64,000 bases of DNA from Gordius sp. MW1. Taxonomy: Eukaryota > Nematomorpha > Gordioida > Gordea > Gordiidae. This document shows positions 21,811-34,249 of this stretch, in pieces. A program made the translations under genes and the position numbers. The stretch lies in NCBI GenBank assembly GCA_964036665.1, contig OZ038532.1, positions 372,001 through 436,000 on the forward strand, read 5' to 3'. The notes beneath the pieces were generated by a model. The model did not search any database and was not told the DNA's origin. It saw only the letters and a program-made list of their open reading frames with translations. Numbering within the stretch: the first letter of the stretch is position 1; each line of letters begins with the position of its first letter.

Positions 21811-22830
21811 AATGTCTATAATACAATATATCGGAATTTATTTATGCTATATGACATTGGTCTTTGTAAAGAGGGTAAAAATAATTGTAGAGCGGAGCTT
21901 ATTTTTAGCTCATATAAAATTTACTAAAAATCAACTTGTAGCTCATTAAAGTAGCGACATTTTGCGATCTTGACCTCTTGTTAATTAATTGATTCGCGCT
22001 TGATGCTGGAAACTGCTTTAATTTTTATATGTTTAATTAGAATATTGCAACTAAAATCGGTATGACTCAGCTATTTCTCATAGAGGGCAAGAATCTACCG
22101 CTTCTGGGGACCAGGTTGCGAGGTTATATAAAATAAACTTTGAATTAGCGTTTACTATTTATTTTTTATAATAATCATTCATTGTTTTAATCTAGATTCA
22201 TAAACTATCAAATTAATTTTTTAAATTAAGAAATAATAACTTATCAGCTAATATAGAATTTTAATAAATATTCGTTTCGTAAGTTGCATATATTTACAAA
22301 ACAGTATAGGCTGCTCATATTTTTTATTTCCACATTTGTTGAGTTTAATAAATTGTTTATTTTATAAAAACCTACCCATATGAAAATATTTTCAATACTT
22401 TCCATTTATTATAACGATGCACTTAGTTGACCTAGTTACCGTTTGATAATTTATTAAATACATAATAAATGTTCCAAATAAAACCAAGCATTGCATTAAT
22501 ATTAGGCGTAATAGTTCAGCCACGCTCAATAGATAAATTTATGTGTCAGTTCGTATATTGAAACTTTACACAAACTTTATTATTATTTTATTATTTACTA
22601 TGATCGTAAAATATAAATAAAATAGCTTCACTCGCAGAATCTAACATGCAAATATATATTTTAAAAATTTTCTTTACTACAAAATGTATGTAATACTAAT
22701 GACACATATTTAAGATATGGCACAACACATTTTAACAGGATTTTAATTATGCTTTTAAAACATTGTGAAATTGAATTTGTACTACAAATCTATGCGATCA
22801 AGTTAATTTACTTTGATAAACATATTTGGT
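21811..22830. other. AT-rich spacer 3' of the GPCR
   Basis: No coding or structural feature recognised. It would contain the 3' UTR of the minus-strand GPCR. Confidence 0.4.
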
Positions 22831-22836
22831 AAAATC

Positions 22837-24164
22837 CTATTTATACCATATATTTTTGCAAACGTATATAAATCCCTTATGAATTTTGGGTTCCACAAAT
22901 AATTGTATATATACGCCCAGGCAATTTATACCGTATTTCGTAATGTAGGCGAAATGCTGAAACCATAGTTCAGTTTTGCTTTTAAACGTATCCGTCCATG
23001 GTTGATAAGCAAACATGTAAATTGTCATAGGTAATATGTTCAAAATAAGATATATATTGATAACTATCAAGAATGATATTAATTTTTTTGTTTATATTTG
23101 CTTTCCATAGAAGCTTGGCTGTCTGCACTATTCCTAGTAGTCGGTTTTCTAAGTGGCGTCATATTAATAGTAACATCATGCTGATGACTTTTAGAACTAG
23201 AACTTCTTGTGATATATGGTAACATAAGCTTGCTAGTTGCAACAACACTTTTCTCGTCAAATTTTTCTATTTTGTTTTTTTTATTCATCTTACGTATGTA
23301 ACAGCAGATTGTAATGGTATTCGAAATAACTGCAGTTAATGGGATTAGACAAAATATAACGTTGATCGAACGACGATAGCTAATGAACCATTTACTAGAG
23401 TTAGGATTCGGTGTATGTAAATAGCCATTATTTTTGCAAGCACTGTTGTTTAACTTTATTTCATTTGTGACATTTTTAGAGGCAATGTTGCTTGAAATGT
23501 TTGCCAAATTGCTGATGAATAAAATACCATCTATAAAATCTGTGCTACTGTTTTCTACATAAACAACATCAAATCCCCAACTGAACGGTATTGTTAAGGC
23601 CAGACAAACGAAAAATCCGAGAGCTAATATAACATATCGAATACGCCGGTCATTACAAAATTGCATATAGTGATGTGGGAATATTAAGGCACACAGACGC
23701 TCCAATGATATAGCTATACGGATGTAATTGCTGTAGTTGGCAAGCGTCTCTAAGAGGGGAAAATTTACCTTGATTACATAAAAGGCATACCATTTACTAG
23801 CGAAACATGTCTGATATTTTAACATGTATATTGCAACATGAGGTACAATGAAGAGGGTGAAGACAAAATCGGAAAGGGTCATAATTCTGATTAACAAGTA
23901 CAGAGATAGATTCCGCTTCTTTGCTACACCCCTTTCCATTAACGACTTACATGGAAAAGCAACTCTATATGACAAATAATAAAGTCCACCTCCAACAACT
24001 CCGATTACCACTAAGATTGGTAAAATCATTCCATAAGTAATATTTATACTCCATAAAATATATTCTGACGAAACTTCTGTGCCCTTGGCTTTATTCAAAG
24101 TCATCTTTGCTAAGATATATGAGGAAGAATGATATGATTTCAGTAAGTTTAGATTAAGAAACAC
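22837..24164 (-). pseudogene. Rhodopsin-class GPCR, copy 1, frameshifted before TM6
   Basis: The receptor would act at the plasma membrane, probably for a peptide or small ligand; the ligand is unknown. The first frame (24164-23079) covers residues 1-361: TM1 about 48-69, TM2 with conserved D99, C120 before TM3, ERL at 155-157 in place of DRY, TM4 about 178-199, ECL2 with C243, and TM5 with P275. After K360 a run of seven Ts (eight in copy 3) shifts the frame and gives a stop. TM6 and TM7 continue in another frame (23070-22837). As written it would make a five-helix protein. N-glycosylation sequons at N41, N205, N222 and N231 support extracellular placement. It could be real decay or a homopolymer error. 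Confidence 0.82.
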
Positions 24165-24384
24165 TGATTATTTTTAGACTGCCGATGGATATAATTAACG
24201 GACAAATCAAAACATTGAAATATATTTCCTTATTTGGCACAACATTTTAATCAAATTTAATTATATGCCAAATCTCACATCCTATGCTATAGACGTCCCA
24301 TTGTTTGTCTAAAATATTAAAATTTGTAGATCCTTTTAATTAGTGTTAATTTAATTTAAAAATCAATTATTAAATTGTTGATCC

Positions 24385-25310
24385 AATATTTGTGGTAGGC
24401 TGGCGAGTCTACGTGGGGGGGGGGGGGAAAGAGCGTCTACCCCCTTAACTATTTATATATAAATATAACGCGATTTATTTTCTCCAAAATGATCTCGGAC
24501 CCGATTGCCACCAAATTTGGCCAGATCATTGCCTTGGCATTAATTGTTTTACCGACTTTTAATTCACCTACGATAGCTGGACCTGGAACCATGTTTTTTA
24601 AAAATGAAGACGCTTTCTAGTGGACTTAAAATTAAATGGTTTAACAACTTATTTTTCGCTACAGTATTTCTCATTGCCCTGAAAATTTTACCCTAATGTT
24701 TTGCCATTTATGCTTCAATTTTTTAGCACCTACTCACAATTTTCACATTATACGAGGTTGTAACAAATAAAAAGTCTTAATTTGAAAAGAAATCACCATT
24801 TTCTTAATATAAATATAACGTCCGCTTTAGAAAATGTCCTCCCGTTTCGTGCTTTTTCAAGCATGAATCTGTATATACCAAAAAATACATCATTACGTAT
24901 CTTTTGATAACAATGGATGCATTTCATGATGTAGCAAATTGATACCATGCATGAGTATTTATTTTAATAACAGCCATATCAAAAATTTTCAACTTTTAAC
25001 TACAATTTTCATACCCCATAATTAACACAAATATTTAAATTTTTTATACTATGTTAATTTTCCAACGCATAAACTAATGGTTTCCTTTAATTTCATGTTA
25101 TCTTTTAGCAAATTGTTAGCATTCATAAAGCATATATAATTTAATTTTGTTAGTAACAGCCTATAAATTATACATAGAAGCTTGCACCGGTGACGCGAAA
25201 CCCATCTCGGTTCGGGTTCCTGTTAAAAATTTTAAAATGCTTCCGGGTGGGGTTGGTTTAAAAATTTAAAATGCGTTGGTGTTGGGTCGATTTTGGTTAA
25301 AAATTTCAAA
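24385..25310. other. Y-module start: spacer with G run and short frame
   Basis: Begins with a G run whose length differs between copies (24415, 41270). A 44-codon frame from ATGATCTCGGAC to the TAG at 24620 matches nothing I recognise; with the longer G run in copy 2 it is open from 41245. Near 25,190-25,300 a GGTTCGGGTTCC-type repeat resembles that at 58,610-58,800. No gene. Confidence 0.4.
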
Positions 25311-26600
25311 TTGCTTTCATTATCCCAAATAATATACCATACATATTTTATTTAAGCTGTTGTTAGGATCTTAAATAAGTTAAGTTTTTGTTAATGAATA
25401 ACAAAGCGAAATTTTGATATAAATAAGTCACTTAGCTCAATTAAAAGATTTTCTTACATGTAAATTAATAAAAATATTTTATTATTAAATAAGTTACGTT
25501 ATACTAAATAGATGCTTAGGGGGTCAAAGCGTTAGGATTTTTCCTTTGAGGAGGCCAAAAGGGTTAGGATTTTGTTCTTGGAAGTTAGATCACTGCCTAA
25601 AAACATAAAAATCATAAACGTTTGACCTTGCAAAAAATTTTGCAACTGATAAAATCGTTAATATTTTATGCGTCAAAAATGTTAGTCTGCTGTGAATCAG
25701 AAGTTAAGGCACGGCGACGATTTTTGCTGAAGCCCTAACACACGTTTAAAAGTCATGTTGTTATATTTATTTTGTTTATATAAATAAATATTTCAACCCT
25801 CCGTTAGTCATGTTCAAAAATCTCAATTGGTGTATTTATTAACATGTCCCCCCACCCTTCCCATGCATTTTCCCCTTGTTTGTTGATTTTGAGAACTGCC
25901 TAGACGTACATGTACCTCTTCAAAGCTCGAGTTATTTGAAGAAGACGTCTGAATTAAAAAAACATGGCCGCTAATCTAACTTTGGTCAATGAGTTATCAG
26001 TGTAACAACTTTTCCCAAAAATACTTCGTAATAACTTATAGTATTTAAGTTTAGACGTAACCAGGCCCCCGACCCCCAAACAACTTGTTCGGTTTTCAGT
26101 TTATTTTCACCCCTGCTTAAATTGCATAGCAAATAAACTGCTTTTCTAAGAAGGGTTGAAGCATAGGAGGCATAACAAAAACAACAAGGAGCCAGAGGGC
26201 GCTAGCGAGGTCCGAAGGAGCGAGAGGTCTTCCCTTGTATGTTATAGGTACACACTTAAAGATTAGAGTGATAAGGTTTGTATCAAAAAAATTGCAAATA
26301 AACTATTATGCACTTTATAAACCTGTGTTCCACGAATAATTTACATTATACATGACATTTATGCTGTTGCAATTTATTTCATTTTATTAAGAATTTACTA
26401 TTGGATTACAAATAAATCGAATAACTGATTAAGTTGGTAAATAACAAATCTCAGTTGCTATAGTAATTGTTTTTATTATGCATTAAACATATTAAAAAGC
26501 TGATGTTCACTAATTTAGTAACTATATAAACTTCAAAATCAAATTATTTTAATATACCAATGGATTAAACTATAAAGAAAAATTGAAAGCATATAATAAA
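25311..26600. repeat. Segment with a diverged paralogue at 59.7-61.35 kb
   Basis: From TATCCCAAATAATATACCAT onward this is homologous to 59,700-61,350 with many substitutions and small indels, including AGGGCGCTAGCGAGGTCCGA against the related string at 60,978. It has no ORF or RNA gene, so why it is duplicated is unclear. Confidence 0.75.
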
Positions 26601-26602
26601 CT

Positions 26603-26775
26603 CGGGCCTTCGGCCCTCGTGGGAAGGGGAAGGGGGGAAGGGAAGGGGAACGACTCATCTATACTCCGTATAAATGTATTATATTTGCTATGCAATTTAT
26701 GGGCGAGAAAGGTGGGAAGGGGCAAGAATGCCTATAGGGGGGTATGATGCAAAATAATTGGACTGACGGGCATAG
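26603..26775. repeat. GGGCCTTCGGCCC hairpin / G-rich dispersed element
   Basis: A perfect stem with a TTCG-type loop is followed by alternating GGGAAGGGG, then CGACTCATCTATACTCCGTA, TTTGCTATGCAATTTATGGG and CGAGAAAGGTGGGAAGGGGC. The same block occurs near 34961, 43458, 51816, 61357 and 62090, each time next to a SINE. It shares the TGCTATGCAATTTATGGG segment with the type 2 SINE head. Confidence 0.75.
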
Positions 26776-27085
26776 GGTAAATATCAATGTTAACCAATTT
26801 CAAATAGAAAAAAAATTAAAATTTCGATTCACAATTTGGCCAATGGTCATTTTTACCATTGGTCAGTAGCCAGGACACGGTTAAAAAGTCGTATTTTCAA
26901 GGGTATTAACAAAAACAATATAATAATTTAATTTAAATAAATAAAAATTTTGCCCTCGCCGGGATTTGAACCCACATCAGTAGAGGCATAGGCTTTCTTA
27001 GGGGCACAGGGACCCATTAGAGGCAAAGGCCCTTGTAGGGGTGGGCATAGGGTAATTATCGATGTTAACCAATTGAATTACTCAT
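26776..27085 (-). mobile_element. tRNA-derived SINE with single hairpin tail
   Basis: On the minus strand: GATAATTACCCTATGCCCAC, the GCCT(AT/TT)GCCTCTA repeats, GGGTTCAAATCCCGGCGAGG (B box and acceptor-like end), an AT-rich link, TGTTAATACCC and the CCAAT hairpin with GTGTCCTGGCTACTGACC. This is a good single-tail reference copy for the family. Confidence 0.7.
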
Positions 27086-27745
27086 AAATAATTTTTTTTA
27101 GGGGATAAGGTCATACTTTGGTTTTTTTAACTAATGGGTGTCAAAGGTTGTTAATATGAGAAAAGCGAAAATACCCTAAAGAAGAGGAAATTATAAGAAA
27201 ATTAAATATAAAACGATATTCTTGATAAGTGAAAGTGAGCAAAAGCTATTAGAGGCAAACTTGAGATTTAAGTAATTTAAATTAATTTTAAAAATGCTTT
27301 GTTAATTGCTATTAAACTTAACCTTTTTGGTTAGTTCGCCTAAGTTAATATTAATAATAACAGTTGCAGTGGTAAACACGACGGAAATTTAAAATTCATA
27401 TAGAAAATTCCAACCCTCCCCCCTCAATTAATAACTTCTGTTCAATACATCTACACCCCCCCCCCCCCCACTCCTATATTAATAAATTAAAAATAATACT
27501 AACACATCTCTCTCTCCCATCTCCTCCACTCCCGCCCCCTAAACCCCCTCCCCCCCCGCGCTTATATTACTAGGGTAATAAACTGTAGTTTAACCTTGGC
27601 ATATAAAAATACTTATAACATATGAAAGAGTTAAGATAAGAGTATAGTGAAATGCAGTAAATTTAATTCCAATCATATATTTTTTAAACATAGCAAATAC
27701 AAAACGACGGAATTTTGTATGCATTTAGTTAGTAACCATCTAAAA
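27086..27745. other. Spacer with pyrimidine-rich tract
   Basis: 27,405-27,570 is rich in C and T on the plus strand, with C runs at about 27,460 and 27,550 that differ in length from copy 2. No gene. Confidence 0.4.
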
Positions 27746-28471
27746 ATATGATTTGCCCATATCAGTAGAGGCATAGGCCCTTCTAGGGGAGGGCATAGGG
27801 TAATTATCAATGTTAACCTAATATACCAATTCAAAAACGAATAAAAATTTCGATTCACTCTAAAGCAGTTATAAAAAGTTTATATATACATGTAATTTTT
27901 TTGATTAAATTTTTGACAAAATGCGAATTTTATTATTTCTGAACAAATTTTTTTTTTACTTTTGCCTTATGGAAAAATACACATATGGTTTAAATTTTGA
28001 TTTAATATCATTATTATTTTAAAAAATAATTAGAAAGATACTTAAAAACAATTTGGCGAATGGTCATTTTTTTCATTGGTCAGTAGCGAGGACACGGTCA
28101 AAAAGGATATAAATACATAAGAGACGATTAAAAAACGAGAAAAAAAAATGTAAATTACAATTTGGCCAAAGGTCACTTTTTTCCATTGGTCAGTAACAAT
28201 AGACGGTCTATAAATATACGAGTCAAAAAAAAACGAAAAAAAATTTTGATTCACACTTTGGCCATTGGTGATTTTTTCCATTGGTCAGCGCCAACGGACG
28301 GCCAAAAAGTCACATTATCAATGGTATTAACAAAAACAATATATTAATTTGAAAAAAAAAACGAAAAAAAAATTTTGATTCACACTTTGGCCAATGGTGA
28401 TTTTTTCCATTGGTCAGTAGCCAGCGGACAATCAAAAAGTCATATAATCAATGGTATTAACAAGAACAATA
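27746..28471 (-). repeat. SINE fragment and short hairpin array, copy 1
   Basis: A SINE 5' fragment at 27,755-27,830 is followed from 28,050 by four CCAAT hairpin units (near 28,052, 28,163, 28,260 and 28,388). The array abuts the broken integrase of the gypsy element at about 28,472 with the SINE string TTGTTCTTGTTAATACC. Confidence 0.7.
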
Positions 28472-30592
28472 TATGAGAAAATAGCTTCGAGAGCGTTTAT
28501 AGTGCTTGCCGTTGTGATCGTGGTCATGGGAATTACCTCAGGCCATTTACTGTAGGCGTCAATTACAATAAGATAATAATACCCATTAAGGGGTCCACAA
28601 AAATCGGCATGTAACCTAGACCATGGTTTCCCAGTGTTTTCCCATTTTTGAATGGCCAATTCTGTTGTCCCAGTGAACCATTGTTGACAATCCGTACAGT
28701 TTTGAACATAACCTTCTATATCTTTATCAATACCCGGATACCAGAGATGTTGACGAGCCAAGATTTTTGAGCGACCCATGCATGGGTGTCCTAAGTGGAT
28801 TAGTTTCAAAATAGTTTGCCTTAATCCTTGAGGAATAATAATTCGATATCCCCAAAATAAACAGCCCTTTAAGGTGGTGAGTTCTTTTTGCCGTTGTTGG
28901 TACTTGATTAGTTCTGGAGTAACTTTCTTGGGGCAGCCATGGAGTACATAATTATAGACTTGTCCCAGGATAGGATCTTTACGAGTATGACGTTCTATGT
29001 CGGCTGAGGTAATAGGGAAATGTTGAAATGGTTCTTCATAAATGGTGTATATATCTTCTTCTTCCTTTTGTTGTGTTTCTTTAGCTTGTATTGGAAGTCT
29101 AGATAACATATCAGCTTGTGTATTTTCTTTGCTAGTTTTATATTTTATGGTATATTGATAGGGTGTTGTTAACAAGGTCCATTTCTGAAGTCTCGCTGAA
29201 ACGGCTTGTGGTACATTTTTATTAGGGTTGAAAAGTGATATTAATGGTTTGTGATCTGTTATTAATGTAAAATGGAGGCCATATACATCTTCCTTAAATT
29301 TATTAAAAGCATAAATGATGGCTAAGGCTTCTTTTTCAATTTGACTATAATTCCTTTCAGCAGCGTTAAGGGTGCGGGAAGTAAACGCAATTGGGTGCTG
29401 ATACCCTTTTATTTCATGTGCAAATACTGAGCCGAGTCCTTCAGATGAAGCATCCGTTGAGAGTATTAACGGTAAGTTAGGATCAAAATGTTTTAATATC
29501 GGGGCTTGGACAATTGCTTTTTTAATGTTATTGAATGCCTTTGTACAGTCTATGGACCACTCCCAAGCAACCGTTTTCCTTAAGAGTTTATAAAGTGGTT
29601 GGGCTAAAGTCGAGAAATTTTTTATGAATTTCGCGTAAAATGTAGCCATGCCTAAAAAAGATTGTAATTCTTTTATTTTAGTTGGGAATGGTGCTGATAA
29701 AATTGCTTTAGTGTTCTTGTCGGTTGTAAAAATTCCGTCCTTACTAATGGTATGTCCTAAGTATTCCACTTTTTTTCCCAAAAATCTACACTTTTTTAAT
29801 TTTAGTTTTAGGCCTGTTTTTGCCAATTCCTTAAATACTCTTTCTAATTTTTGATTGTGGTCCTCTACTGTTTTACCTGCTATAATAATGTCATCTAGGT
29901 AAACTACTATTCCCTTCTCATTTCTAAATAAAGAGTCCATAAAACGCTGAAAAATGGCTGGCGCCGAGGCTATCCCAAAAGGTAACTTAGTATATTTAAA
30001 AAGACCTTTATGCGTATTAATGGCTAATAAGTTTTGAGAATTTCTGCTAACTTTTATTTGAAAATAGGCGTCCTTAAAGTCCAATACAAAAAAATATTTA
30101 AACCCGCCTAATTGTGCGAATATATCTTGAATACGTGGTAAAGGATATTTTTCAATTAAAAGGTGCTTATTTAAATCACGGAAGTCGCCGCAAATACGGA
30201 CGTGTTCATTATTTAACAACTGATACAATAGGTGCAGCGTGTTCAGCATATTTTATCGGTTTTAAAACACCTTCTTTAACTAACCTATCTAATTCCTCGT
30301 CAATTTTAGGTTTTAACATATAGGGAATAGGTCTAGGACAGAAAAACCGGGGGCATAACTCATATTTTAGTTTAAGCTTTGCTTCATAACCGACTACCCC
30401 TCCCAATTTATTTTCAAACAAACCCGGATATTTTTTAATAATATTATAGGTTACAACATCATCGTCAATATGATTAATCTCGCGCAGTTGGAAAGGTTTA
30501 TTAAGCTCCCAATCTCCAGCTAGCTGCCGTAAAATGTTAGGAAAGATTCTCAACAAATCTCTTCCTAAAATATTTTGACCATTCCCTTCCAC
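28472..30592 (-). pseudogene. Ty3/gypsy pol, copy 1, truncated in integrase
   Basis: The order is reverse transcriptase, RNase H, integrase, typical of Ty3/gypsy. The N-terminal RT part (30592-30209) carries GNGQNILGRDLL and EHAAPIVSVVK; the main frame (30249-28432) carries LDFKDAY, the YLDD catalytic box (residues 117-120), the RNase H block STDASSEGLG...EKEALAI...TDHKPL, and the integrase zinc domain HLGH...CTDCQQ, then HADFCGPL with the first catalytic Asp. The frame then runs into SINE sequence, so the remaining acidic catalytic residues and the C-terminus are missing. A one-base loss separates the two frames. Without the rest of the integrase or a 3' LTR it cannot be autonomous. Confidence 0.9.
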
Positions 30593-31536
30593 GACGTAAA
30601 GAAAAAGTTGTGGGTGGCGTCCTGTTCTTGCACCATGACTTTTGCCATTCCTTTTATCGGAATAGTTGACCCCTCGTAACCCTTTAGAACAATATTACAA
30701 GGTTGAATGGCCAGGTGAGCCCCATCGATGGAATTTATTAAGGTGACTGCTGAGCCAGGGTCAATTTCAAACTTTAAAATATGGTTGTTTACCTTCAACC
30801 CATAATATGGCCGGGAATTTTCTCCTAGATGAAAATAGTTCAATGACGAGACCTTGTTGGAGCGGCATATTTTCCCGATGTGACCCTGGGTATGGCATTT
30901 GTAACATGTTGCAAATCGGAATTTACAATTAGAACTAAAATGATTACCTCCGCAGGCGAAGCATTTGACATTCGGTATCGGCTGTTTGTTGGTCACCGTA
31001 TGAATAGGTTCCAACTGTTGCGTCAATAAATGACTTTGAAAACTCGCTCGTTCCATGGACCTGGCAACATCCAAAGCCCCTTGCCAGGTCAAATTTTCCA
31101 CAATCAACAGACGTTCTACAATCTTCCCATTTAGCAGTTCAGCTACGAACTGGTCTCGTAGATTATCCTCGAGAGTTGAACCGTAATTACAATGGATAGA
31201 AATACCTTTTAATCTTGCCGAAAAAGCATCAATATTTTCACCCTCCAACTGAACACATTTATGGAATTTATAACTATGTACAATAGGACTCAACGTGTGG
31301 GAGAAGAAACTTTTCAGGGTTGACACTATCTCTTCGAATGTCTTCTGCAACGGATCCGATGGTGAGAGAAGATTTATTAATAATTCATAATTCTGTGACC
31401 CAATCACCGTAAGGAGCAGAGATTTTTTATCTCCGCCAACAACTAGATGATAATGATTAAACTGTGAGAGATAATGGTCAATGTTATCGGAAGGCACATA
31501 GGGGTGGAAATTAATCGAAGAAGGAGACCGCGCCAT
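30565..31536 (-). pseudogene. Ty3/gypsy gag-protease, copy 1
   Basis: A 323-codon frame: capsid-like N-terminal two thirds, two zinc knuckles (C192-C204 and C211-C224, the second a classic C-x2-C-x4-H-x4-C), then a retropepsin-like segment (YYGLKVNNHILKFEI) whose active-site triad reads D259-P-G instead of DTG or DSG. The frame drifts out of register just before the conserved block that opens pol, at about 30,600. It starts at the ATG giving MARSPSSINF. No LTR or primer binding site could be identified upstream. Confidence 0.85.
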
Positions 31537-31835
31537 TGTTGAGTCTTGGTTTTGGTGAAGCCTTTATTCAAAATACTAAGAGACTATCTTAATAGTACAA
31601 TTTTGGTATATATATGTGATAGTGGGGTGAGACATTTACATAGTGGAGTGATAGTGGAATGAACGCATTACATAGTGGGGTGATAGTGGAATGAACGCGC
31701 TAAAGTAGAATTTGAATATTCTAGTGAAGTCTTATACTGGCGCTCCGCATGATAGTAGGGTGATACGAGCAAAAGTAGAGTTTAGTCTATAACATCTAAT
31801 TTGAATACATAACAGTATGGGCATTTACTAAGAAA
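31537..31835. repeat. Short tandem motif upstream of gypsy gag, copy 1
   Basis: Imperfect repeats of CATAGTGGGGTGATAGTGGA and ATGAACGC occur two to three times between 31,610 and 31,705. This may be gypsy leader or LTR remains, but no LTR pair was found. Confidence 0.45.
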
Positions 31836-31839
31836 AAAC

Positions 31840-32035
31840 ACGAATGACGTAAATCCAAATGTACTGGACATGGAGGTACCGGGGAAGAGAGGAAGAGGAC
31901 GACCCCGTGTCACGTGAAAAGGGCAAGTCGATAAGGTTATAAAAACAAGTGATTAGTCAAACATGGCACTCACTCGGTAAAGATGGAAGAAACTTATTAA
32001 AACATACCCCATAACTGTGAGACCAAATAACTGAT
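31840..32035 (+). pseudogene. LINE 3' fragment A, copy 1
   Basis: Gives LDMEVPGKRGRGRPRVT, a stop, and a later RWKKLIKT, the C-terminal signature of LINE reverse transcriptase ORFs. It ends shortly before an AATAAG-type tail. Confidence 0.65.
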
Positions 32036-32164
32036 AAATAAGAAAACTTGTAATTTTTTAATAGGATGGATTAAGGATTATCTATTAATAGTATTTAAAT
32101 ATTTAAATTTAATTCGCGAAGGAAATTTAAAGCGATGAACACAGACTAGAATTATTTTTGAATT

Positions 32165-32300
32165 TTATAAAAAGTAACTGTAACTTTATGAATAGTTACT
32201 GATAATGTAACTAACTACAGTTACAGTTCCTCTGATATAAAAGTAACTGATCAGTTACTTCTCTCAAGAAAAGTTATATGCAACTAGTTACTTAACAGCA
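32165..32300. repeat. AGTTAC/GTAACT cluster
   Basis: At least eight copies of GTAACT or its complement AGTTAC lie within about 135 bp, including the palindrome GTAACTGATCAGTTAC. This resembles subterminal repeats of DNA transposons, but no terminal repeats were found. Confidence 0.6.
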
Positions 32301-32559
32301 CTATTTATAAGATATGGCTTAATATTTTGTCACTTTATTTCGTCATTGCCTAATTAGTCCCAAACCCATTTTCTGTATCAATAAAAAGCATGTTTATATT
32401 CAATTTAATAGCTTAAATATCTTCATTATAAATAATAAGGTAGTTGCTGCTTAATTGAGTCCAACGTATTATTTCAGAAACTTACGAATCTTAAAGCATT
32501 TTATGACCACTTGTCTTGCAAATGTGACTTAAGTTGCTTATAATTTATTTTGTGACATG

Positions 32560-32935
32560 AATATGACTATATGATTAAAGAGCAAAGCTTATAAATCCAT
32601 CGTAAAACTGGTGTGTTAATCTATGGAAGTGAAACATGAGCCTTGCACGTTACGGCATAAAATTACCACGAGCCACGGAGATGAGGAACGCAGGAGCTTG
32701 AAATATACTAACTTGTTCATATGATGAATGATTGTCTTGGAGCCAAAATGGGTATTCAGCCTATGGCTGACTTGAATGAAAATCGGCTAAGGTGGTATGG
32801 TCATATATTAAAGATGGAGAAGAAGATTTAAATCAAAAAGTATTGGACATGGAGGTGCCGGGAAAGAGAAGAGAAGGACCTCTTGTCACGTGCAAAGGGC
32901 AAATAGACTCATGAAAACTTTACGTAAATTATTAT
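32560..32935 (+). pseudogene. LINE 3' fragment B, copy 1
   Basis: Blocks in several frames: ATEMRNAG, MGIQPMADLNENRLRWYGHI, and VLDMEVPGK. These correspond to the EMR...RLRWYGHV...GRP end of LINE ORF2. Multiple frameshifts. Confidence 0.65.
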
Positions 32936-32939
32936 TATA

Positions 32940-34240
32940 TTTGTAAAACTATTCTGTCTGCCCACATAAAAAAAAATCAATCAATACAAGTAATTTAAAA
33001 TTTTAGGCATACAAATTTGTGGTTTTACTTACATTTAACTTAATTCCATATATGAAGTGGCTGTCACCCTTAATAGCATCGTTAAAACAATGCCTTTATA
33101 TCACTGTTTTTAACATATGATTTTAAATATTATCATTTGCTCCTAAAGAATTATTACATTTTTATTATTATTATATTGCCATAGAAACCACTAAGGTGCC
33201 TATGGATACTTATTATCATTATTCATAACATAAACAATTAATTGTATTGTAACCATTACAAAGTTGTAATAAAACTAATTAAGTAGCATTGTTACTAAAT
33301 TATGTAGTAACAAATGAAATTTGAGGTTTAAATAAATTGCACGTACATAACTTCATAACAAATACTTTTATATTCAAGAAGTAAACGATTCTGTAATAGT
33401 GTAAACTTTAATACAGAATGCCTAAAAGTATTTACTTGTACTATTTTTCAAAATAATTTCGCCAAAATATTTATATATTAATAAAAGCTTAGGATCAAAT
33501 ATATTATTGTTTTGCAAAATCGTAACATTTAAGGAAAATTAAATGGATTATAATGCACCTGCCAACCCTACTTTTATAATGCGAAAGGTAAAATGGCAAA
33601 ACAAATACATAATGTGATTTGTGGCTTGAGAATTTTAGAGATGTGCCATGATGAGTTCAATCATAAATCTTGGCAGACTCATGAATGAATCTATTATGAT
33701 CTTCTCAACTAGTTAAAGATGCTATCGAATCAAACGTTCGGCAGGCACTGAAATCGATGGGGGTGTTAAAAAATATCTAACCATTTTAACAAAATTTATA
33801 TTTATACATTGTTTAATTAACGATTTAAAATATTAAAACATGAGACAGAATAATGTAATTGTTAAATTTGAATAAGTTTTAGTAATATTTATTACATCAG
33901 AACTCATGTTTGTTTGGTCACATATATTATTGCTCAGAATAAAAACATGAAAAAAATTATTAAATAGTTCTCTAAAGGCCCTTAAGCCCCTAATCTTTTA
34001 TTGAACAAGCTAAATTCATTAAAATTCAAATTTTACCCGGATATAGATTCAATATTAATTAAACTTGAATGTATAAAATTCAATATTCAGGGAATTCTAT
34101 TATAATTATAGTAAATTCGAACATTCTATACGTGAATTTCCAAAGATAATATAAATTAAATTTATTATAAATGATTCTGATGGTCTATAAAGAAAGGCCA
34201 GATCCCGAATATAAAATCTCGTCACGATCTCGACTCACGA
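32940..34240. other. AT-rich spacer, nothing recognised
   Basis: No ORF of note, terminal repeat or RNA gene seen. It is the same in copy 2 (49,797-51,097). Confidence 0.4.
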
Positions 34241-34249
34241 TATTTTTAC

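Noticed and set aside
22837..23070. Separate 77-codon membrane protein next to GPCR copies 1 and 2
   Set aside because: It is TM6-TM7 of the same receptor in a shifted frame, as copy 3 shows.
28432..31536. An intact endogenous retrovirus with envelope
   Set aside because: No envelope frame, integrase truncated, two frame breaks, no LTR pair; it is a dead Ty3/gypsy copy.
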